The position numbers were made by a program, and so were the translations under genes. 8,416 bases of DNA from Nitrososphaerota archaeon (GTDB taxonomy: Archaea; Thermoproteota; Nitrososphaeria; Nitrososphaerales; Nitrosopumilaceae), in assembly GCA_028867235.1 (NCBI GenBank), contig JAGWGS010000049.1, positions 1 to 8,416 on the forward strand, in the 5' to 3' direction. The notes below the pieces were generated by a model that was not told the DNA's origin, made no database searches, and saw nothing but the letters and a program-made list of their open reading frames with translations. Shown one piece after another: positions 4,786 to 8,416 of the stretch (the stretch's first letter is position 1; each line of letters opens with the position of its first letter).

Positions 4786-6381
4786 TCAGATAATGCTCAG
4801 AGTTCGTGCCAAGAGTTCAATTCTTTCAGTGTCTTCTTCAGCAATTTTCTTGTCATGATATTTGTTGTTAAAATATATCAAATCCACGATCTTGGATTTG
4901 TCGATGTTTATTACAGTAGCATTGTATGGAGTTTGAATTTTTTTGTTTGTAAGTATTACCAATTTATCCACTATGGCAGATTTTGATATATCAGAGATTT
5001 TCTCCATATCAGGAATACCCAATTCATCGGCAATTACTGCAAGTCCCACTTTAGAACCTAGATTATCATGATACACTGCATCAAAAACCAAGTTTTGCTT
5101 TTCTAATTTTTGTATACTACCCATTTCATGCTCAAAGATGGTCAAGTTTTGTACTGCCTTTTTGATTTCTTTTTCATTATTACCATTTCGTCGTATTGTC
5201 AGAAAATCAGATATTGGTATATTCATGATGCTTCCTCGTACTCGAAGTCCAGGATACGATTGTCTTATTGCCTCATCGATTACACTCTCATCAATCTTTT
5301 TGGCATCAGACTGCATTGCTTTTTCCATGGATTGGTATAAAATATTGATGACAGAGCGTACATTTCTAAACTCTGTAAATTCATCATACAATATCCGGAT
5401 TTGTCCTTCTAATTCCTGCTGTGCATCTGGGACAAATTTATTATTCTTATCTGCATGTTGTATGTATTCTGTAACAATTTCTGCAAGTTCGTCTCTAGAG
5501 TTTGATCCTGCAAGGTCTATCTTATAATTTGCCTTTTCTAGTCTATCAAATACAGATGGATTGACATTTTGTATCTCCAGATAACCAGACGGTGTTGATA
5601 TCAATAGTAATACTGATGCAGGAAGATGTGCATTTATCACACCTTTGATAAATTCAATAGAATCTTTGTTACCATCAAGCTCATCAATCTCAAAGACAAG
5701 AACCTTTCCCAAGAATCTGTGAGTCAATCTTGATATAGATGACAACATGCCTATCAGAGTTTCTAAGTTGTGTGCTTCATCAAAAGAATTAGAGATTACA
5801 TTTTTGATTAAAGCAGATTCGTGATAGTTGAATTTATGAACTAGGAATTGTCCAAGATTTTCTACAGATATGGACTGTGTTCCTTTAATGATTTCTTCGG
5901 TTTTGTCTTTTATGGTCATTCCAGTTAGCTTGTTTACAATGCTATAGCCAAGTGCTTTTTTGGCAGAGTTGTCTCCTTGTTCAGCATTTTCTCTCAAGTA
6001 ATGGAGAAATTTAGTACGTAATTGTACAAAGAATTCATTATCAAATCCCTTTAGTATAGCATCATAGATTCCAGAAACCGATTTTGGCGATATTGTTGAC
6101 AAATCAACATAAGAACATTCCATGTTGTATCTACCTTTTAGGCTCTTGACATGCAATGCAAGGTGTGTTTTACCAGAACCTACATCCTGCACAACTGTGA
6201 TGACTCGAAAATCTCCATTATCTGCAGTTTTATTCTCAACTTTTCTATTTAGTTCCTTGATGCATTCAAGTATTGCGGTTTTTGCTTCCTTGTGTCTTTT
6301 TCCTCCAAGTATTCTTGCATCTTTTTCTGTAGGGGTTGGACTACTTGGATATGGATTAAAATCTAGATTGTATGGATACAT
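4786..6381 (-). CDS. AAA+ P-loop ATPase of unknown system (531 residues)
   Basis: A nucleotide-driven machine of the AAA+ or related P-loop class. Walker A is VQDVGSGKTHLA, with Lys71-Thr72; the usual first glycine of GxxxxGKT is replaced by Gln65. A strand (CSYVDLST, 89-96) and helix (SGIYDAILKGF) follow, as in ORC/Cdc6-like and BREX-type (DUF2791-like) ATPases. Walker B is VLVFEIDELDG with Asp233-Glu234, sensor 1 is LLLISTP (258-264), and VFDRL offers a candidate arginine finger at 280. Residues about 290-380 look like a helical lid, and about 395-530 a C-terminal domain with winged-helix-like and strand patterns. All elements needed for ATP hydrolysis seem present. Its ATG overlaps the stop of the winged-helix gene by one base (TAATG), so the two are probably made in fixed ratio. 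It is not the replicative Orc1/Cdc6 by sequence. DNA-loading, defence or chromosome upkeep are all possible. Confidence 0.85.
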   Translation of the reverse strand: MYPYNLDFNPYPSSPTPTEKDARILGGKRHKEAKTAILECIKELNRKVENKTADNGDFRVITVVQDVGSGKTHLALHVKSLKGRYNMECSYVDLSTISPKSVSGIYDAILKGFDNEFFVQLRTKFLHYLRENAEQGDNSAKKALGYSIVNKLTGMTIKDKTEEIIKGTQSISVENLGQFLVHKFNYHESALIKNVISNSFDEAHNLETLIGMLSSISRLTHRFLGKVLVFEIDELDGNKDSIEFIKGVINAHLPASVLLLISTPSGYLEIQNVNPSVFDRLEKANYKIDLAGSNSRDELAEIVTEYIQHADKNNKFVPDAQQELEGQIRILYDEFTEFRNVRSVINILYQSMEKAMQSDAKKIDESVIDEAIRQSYPGLRVRGSIMNIPISDFLTIRRNGNNEKEIKKAVQNLTIFEHEMGSIQKLEKQNLVFDAVYHDNLGSKVGLAVIADELGIPDMEKISDISKSAIVDKLVILTNKKIQTPYNATVINIDKSKIVDLIYFNNKYHDKKIAEEDTERIELLARTLSII

Positions 6382-6959
6382 TAGATGTTCCTCACATACC
6401 CATGAACAAGTCCACGCATGACAATACCCTCTTGCCCTCCAGAGGATAGTTCATACTTGTCATGATTATTTTCAATCAAGTTTGTAGCCATCTGATAGAA
6501 TTTCTCTTTTGATAGATTTTGATTCTCACATACTTTTTCTCTGATTTTATCAAATGGGACCCATCCTATGGATGTGGATGACTCGTTTAACGAGCTATTG
6601 AACATCCCTTCAAAATCATCATTTTTTGATATGTTAGCTTGTGAGGCACATCTTTCCAGTTCCTCTTGTAACGTATCTGCATGTGCTTGTACTTTTGCTA
6701 GAGACTGATTCATACCATCTAACATGTTAAGCATCACCTTGAATTTAGGATCATTTTGTGTCAAATGTTGTACATAGTTTTCTCTAGTCCATACAAAATA
6801 TGCTACTCCTTTTTTCTCAATGAAAATCTTCTCTGTTGTCTTTAATTCCTCAAGTATATTTTCACATTCTTTACCAAATATTTTTTTTAGTTCAATCTTC
6901 TTTATTCCGCCTATTCCAGAGGCATTAATTTTTTCCAGTATCTCTTCTATCACAGGCAT
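6381..6959 (-). CDS. Winged-helix/coiled-coil partner of the AAA+ ATPase (192 residues)
   Basis: A soluble three-part protein. Residues 1-57 look like a winged helix (three helices, then KIFIEKKGVAYFVW as the wing hairpin). Residues about 74-105 form a probable coiled coil (NMLDGMNQSLAKVQAHADTL). A Ser/Asn-rich linker (108-130) leads to a second possible winged-helix domain (133-192) ending EGIVMRGLVHGYVRNI. Two DNA- or protein-binding winged helices joined by a coiled coil suggest a dimeric adaptor or DNA-binding subunit for the ATPase encoded immediately downstream. Stop and start codons overlap by one base (TAATG), implying translational coupling. The ATG at 6959 follows an AT-rich promoter element, so this gene probably heads the unit. 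No specific family is recognised; a plain transcription regulator is the alternative. Confidence 0.8.
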   Translation of the reverse strand: MPVIEEILEKINASGIGGIKKIELKKIFGKECENILEELKTTEKIFIEKKGVAYFVWTRENYVQHLTQNDPKFKVMLNMLDGMNQSLAKVQAHADTLQEELERCASQANISKNDDFEGMFNSSLNESSTSIGWVPFDKIREKVCENQNLSKEKFYQMATNLIENNHDKYELSSGGQEGIVMRGLVHGYVRNI

Positions 6960-6971
6960 GAATCTACAAAA

Positions 6972-6984
6972 TTTTATTTAATAT
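6972..6984 (-). promoter_or_regulatory. TATA-like element of the winged-helix/ATPase unit
   Basis: Minus-strand ATATTAAATAAAA is centred about 20 bases before the ATG at 6959. This is slightly short for a leaderless TATA spacing but is the only suitable element. Being AT-rich on both strands, it may also serve plus-strand transcription towards 7011. Confidence 0.35.
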
Positions 6985-7010
6985 CCAAGGTGACATAGGA
7001 TAACAATTTA

Positions 7011-7115
7011 GTGAAGATTTGTTACATTGAGTCCATTGCATTTCCGCCAGGCATAGGGCCAAATCTAATCGGTCACATTATAAGGAATATCAAGATAAGA
7101 GGCCATGCAGAATGA
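7011..7115 (+). pseudogene. Possible glycosyltransferase N-terminal remnant (34 codons)
   Basis: A GTG-initiated frame encodes 34 residues that open KICYIESIAFPPGIG and close IRNIKIRGHAE before a stop. Family 4 glycosyltransferases (GT-B fold) begin with a strand K-I-C-x-I, a PPxxGG-type glycine loop and, about 20 residues later, the phrase RGHEV, so the order and spacing here fit a broken first beta-alpha unit. The glycine loop is degenerate and everything after RGHAE is lost; two consecutive stop codons follow in frame. It may be a decayed gene start, a chance resemblance, or a small peptide. The C/D box RNA candidate overlaps its last codons, which argues against a maintained protein there. 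Confidence 0.3.
7077..7083 (+). promoter_or_regulatory. TATA-like box of the C/D box RNA candidate
   Basis: ATTATAA is centred 27 bases before position 7107, where the RNA's terminal stem begins. This is the spacing expected if the RNA is transcribed from its own promoter with almost no 5' leader. Confidence 0.4.
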
Positions 7116-7166
7116 TGATTGGGTATTCTGAATATATGATGAATTATACCTGGGGTATCTGACTGC
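7107..7166 (+). ncRNA. Candidate C/D box guide sRNA (2'-O-methylation guide)
   Basis: All four boxes of an archaeal C/D sRNA appear in order: C ATGATGA (7112-7118), D' CTGA (7128-7131), C' ATGATGA (7136-7142) and D CTGA (7159-7162). C and C' both match the RTGATGA consensus exactly. A four-pair terminal stem, GCAG (7107-7110) with CTGC (7163-7166), closes the k-turn. The D'-C' spacer is four bases, typical for archaea. The guides are TTGGGTATT (nine bases) before D' and ATTATACCTGGGGTAT (16 bases) before D; one is shorter and one longer than the usual 10-12. Such RNAs bind L7Ae, Nop5 and fibrillarin and direct ribose methylation of rRNA or tRNA opposite the fifth base upstream of D or D'. It has a TATA-like box of its own and lies upstream of msrB. 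Confidence 0.65.
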
Positions 7167-7194
7167 TTTAAAATATGAAAATTTGCAAGACTAA

Positions 7195-7210
7195 GGGTTA
7201 AATCTTAAAA
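7195..7210 (+). promoter_or_regulatory. TATA-like region of msrB
   Basis: GGTTAAATCTTAAAA gives two overlapping candidates, TTAAAT (centre about 28 bases before the ATG) and CTTAAAA (about 20 bases). The first fits a leaderless msrB mRNA. No Shine-Dalgarno sequence is seen before the start. Confidence 0.4.
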
Positions 7211-7226
7211 GAAATAAAACAAAATA

Positions 7227-7601
7227 ATGGAAATAAAAGATCCCTGGAAGGACAAGCTTACTGCCGAACAATATGACATATGTAGAATGAAAGGAACTGA
7301 GCCGCCTTTTACTGGTGTATATTATGATTTTAAAGAAAAAGGAGTTTATCTGTGCCTTTGTTGTGGCACCCAACTATTTAGTTCAGAGACAAAGTTTGAT
7401 TCAGGTACTGGATGGCCTAGTTTTTGGGAACCAATCTCAAACAATGTGAAAACTGAGAAGGACACCAGTTATGGAATGCTAAGAGTAGAAGTAATATGTA
7501 AAAATTGTAATGCACATCTAGGCCATGTGTTTGAGGATGGTCCAAACCCTACAGGTTTGAGATACTGCATAAATTCGGCATCTCTAAAGTTTGAAAAATA
7601 A
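7227..7601 (+). CDS. msrB: Peptide methionine-(R)-S-oxide reductase MsrB
   Basis: Cytosolic repair enzyme that reduces the R-epimer of methionine sulfoxide in oxidised proteins, with electrons usually supplied by thioredoxin. At 124 residues it is a complete single-domain MsrB. Features in order: LTAEQYDICRMKGTEPPFTG (11-30), the typical N-terminal signature; first zinc pair Cys43-Cys46 (CLCCG); SGTGWPSFWEP (59-69); second zinc pair Cys91-Cys94 (CKNCNAHLGHVFEDGP); and catalytic Cys114 in RYCINSASLKF. The position where many MsrBs carry the resolving cysteine (GCGWPSF) is Thr61 here, so regeneration probably uses another cysteine (Cys19 and Cys45 are available) or acts directly through thioredoxin. 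It stands alone on the plus strand between divergent and convergent neighbours. A repair role against oxidative stress suits an ammonia oxidiser. Confidence 0.95.
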   Translation: MEIKDPWKDKLTAEQYDICRMKGTEPPFTGVYYDFKEKGVYLCLCCGTQLFSSETKFDSGTGWPSFWEPISNNVKTEKDTSYGMLRVEVICKNCNAHLGHVFEDGPNPTGLRYCINSASLKFEK

Positions 7602-7713
7602 TAAGCCCTTGAGTGGTTTTGTGTACTTAGTTCCTATCCTTAAAATAGCAATAAATTAATTTTAACATGGATCGGGCCGGACATGCTACTGTACAGTTCA
7701 TTTTTGCGTTCCG

Positions 7714-8416
7714 TTATGATATAATAGAAAATTCTTTTGTAATGTTTCCGTCAAGCCAAGAAATATTCATGAAATACGTTCCTGTTTGGTTAATTATCAG
7801 TGGCCCATACTGATTGTAGTCATACCCTAGATGTAATTCTCTACCTAGATATGCTTCATTTTTCATGTTCTCTGTGCCTACCCCAGGTGCGCAACTCGTC
7901 GCATATTGAGAACTTTGCCACATTATTTTTTGATCAGAAGTTCTGACTGTAACTGTTGGCTGATCACATCTATATCCAAATCCATTAATTCTGAATTTAA
8001 AATCTATTTCCTGCCCTATGTGATAGATGTCCTTTAGTCCAAAGGTAGTTAATTTTTCAGAAGGATCATAGCCCCATTTTAGAGAGATTAACTTCTGCAA
8101 GCTGTCTTGTCTTACACATGCAATAGATCCATCCTCCTGCTTCATCACCATGGTAAGACCAGAATTACATTTGATATTCCAAAAAACTATTCCTGCCTCT
8201 TCTTGCTTTAACGGTGGAAGCTGGTCTGTGTAAAATGTGAACGTATGATCTCCGATGTAACAACAGGAACCATACTCGACTTTGAGATCATAAGGGCCAC
8301 CTGTCTTCCAGTCAGACTCGTTTGTAGGTATGCGCAAAATAAATGTCGAGTCTTGTATTGGATATGTAACTTGAGTTAGTACAATTTTTCCTTGGTTGTC
8401 AAATATTTTGGCAGTA
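7714..8416 (-). CDS. Extracellular beta-sandwich protein, C-terminal part (5' end beyond the window)
   Basis: The reading frame stays open to the right edge, so the start lies outside and a TTG near 8337 is not the real start. The visible 233 residues show three parts. First, the end of an Ig-like domain (IFDNQGKIVLTQVTYPIQ, then FILRIPTNESDWKTGGPY), a pattern common in secreted proteins of these archaea. Second, a Cys-bracketed segment, CNSGLTMVMKQEDGSIACV, followed by LQKLISLKWG; a C-x-x-GL-x-x-x-x-K...DGS-x-ACV...KL...W stretch recurs in many Nitrosopumilaceae surface proteins. Third, a C-terminal beta domain (about the last 105 residues) with two further cysteines and N-glycosylation-type sites (NQT, NIS, NIT). 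It ends in FSIIS with no membrane anchor, so it is probably secreted or held by partners. Function unknown; a cell-surface role is inferred. Confidence 0.78.
   Translation of the reverse strand, partial: TAKIFDNQGKIVLTQVTYPIQDSTFILRIPTNESDWKTGGPYDLKVEYGSCCYIGDHTFTFYTDQLPPLKQEEAGIVFWNIKCNSGLTMVMKQEDGSIACVRQDSLQKLISLKWGYDPSEKLTTFGLKDIYHIGQEIDFKFRINGFGYRCDQPTVTVRTSDQKIMWQSSQYATSCAPGVGTENMKNEAYLGRELHLGYDYNQYGPLIINQTGTYFMNISWLDGNITKEFSIIS

Noticed and set aside
5138..5527. Plus-strand 129-codon frame inside the ATPase gene
   Set aside because: Antisense shadow of the AAA+ ATPase; Ser/Phe/Cys-rich composition and no initiation signals.
7689..7696. Palindrome CTGTACAG between msrB and the right-edge gene
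   Set aside because: Similar to the CAGTACTG operator candidate but not preceded by a TATA box or followed by a leaderless start; it lies at the 3' ends of convergent genes, so a promoter role is unlikely.

Overview
The window looks like an AT-rich chromosomal segment of an ammonia-oxidising archaeon (Nitrososphaerota/Thaumarchaeota, probably Nitrosopumilaceae). The archaeal form of ribosomal protein uL16 (L10e), a tRNA without encoded CCA, an archaeal-type C/D box guide RNA candidate, and TATA-like boxes about 20-30 bases before start codons (implying mostly leaderless mRNAs) all point to Archaea. The genus is an inference; no 16S gene is present.

Left part (1-2300), housekeeping genes: a minus-strand N-terminal fragment resembling tRNA-splicing endonuclease EndA runs off the left edge. 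It is divergent from a membrane-anchored Lon-type (S16) protease lacking an ATPase domain. Then come rpl10e, a tightly convergent 89-residue helical protein, tRNA-Gly(GCC), and a 66-residue zinc ribbon protein.

Middle (2300-4300), minus strand, envelope-type genes of unknown function. A three-gene chain of 44, 355 and 41 codons is linked by ATGA and GTGA stop/start overlaps. The 355-residue product has a signal peptide and a C-terminal membrane anchor. Just upstream a separate 43-codon gene encodes another tiny exported or membrane peptide. The chain and the 43-codon gene have nearly identical leader/promoter segments (22 of 25 bases) with a CAGTACTG palindrome, or near-palindrome, between TATA box and start codon, suggesting one shared regulator. 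Three of the four genes here are too short for ordinary gene calling.

Right-middle (4300-6960), minus strand: a likely functional module of a winged-helix/coiled-coil protein (192 residues), a 531-residue AAA+ P-loop ATPase overlapping it by one base (TAATG), and a 139-residue unknown protein with its own promoter-like site. I cannot assign it to a described system.

Right (6960-8416): an intergenic region carries a well-formed C/D box sRNA candidate (boxes C, D', C', D and a terminal stem), overlapping the end of a short possible glycosyltransferase remnant. Then follow msrB (methionine-R-sulfoxide reductase) and a minus-strand extracellular beta-sandwich protein whose N-terminal part lies beyond the right edge. 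No CRISPR array, insertion sequence or integrase is visible.
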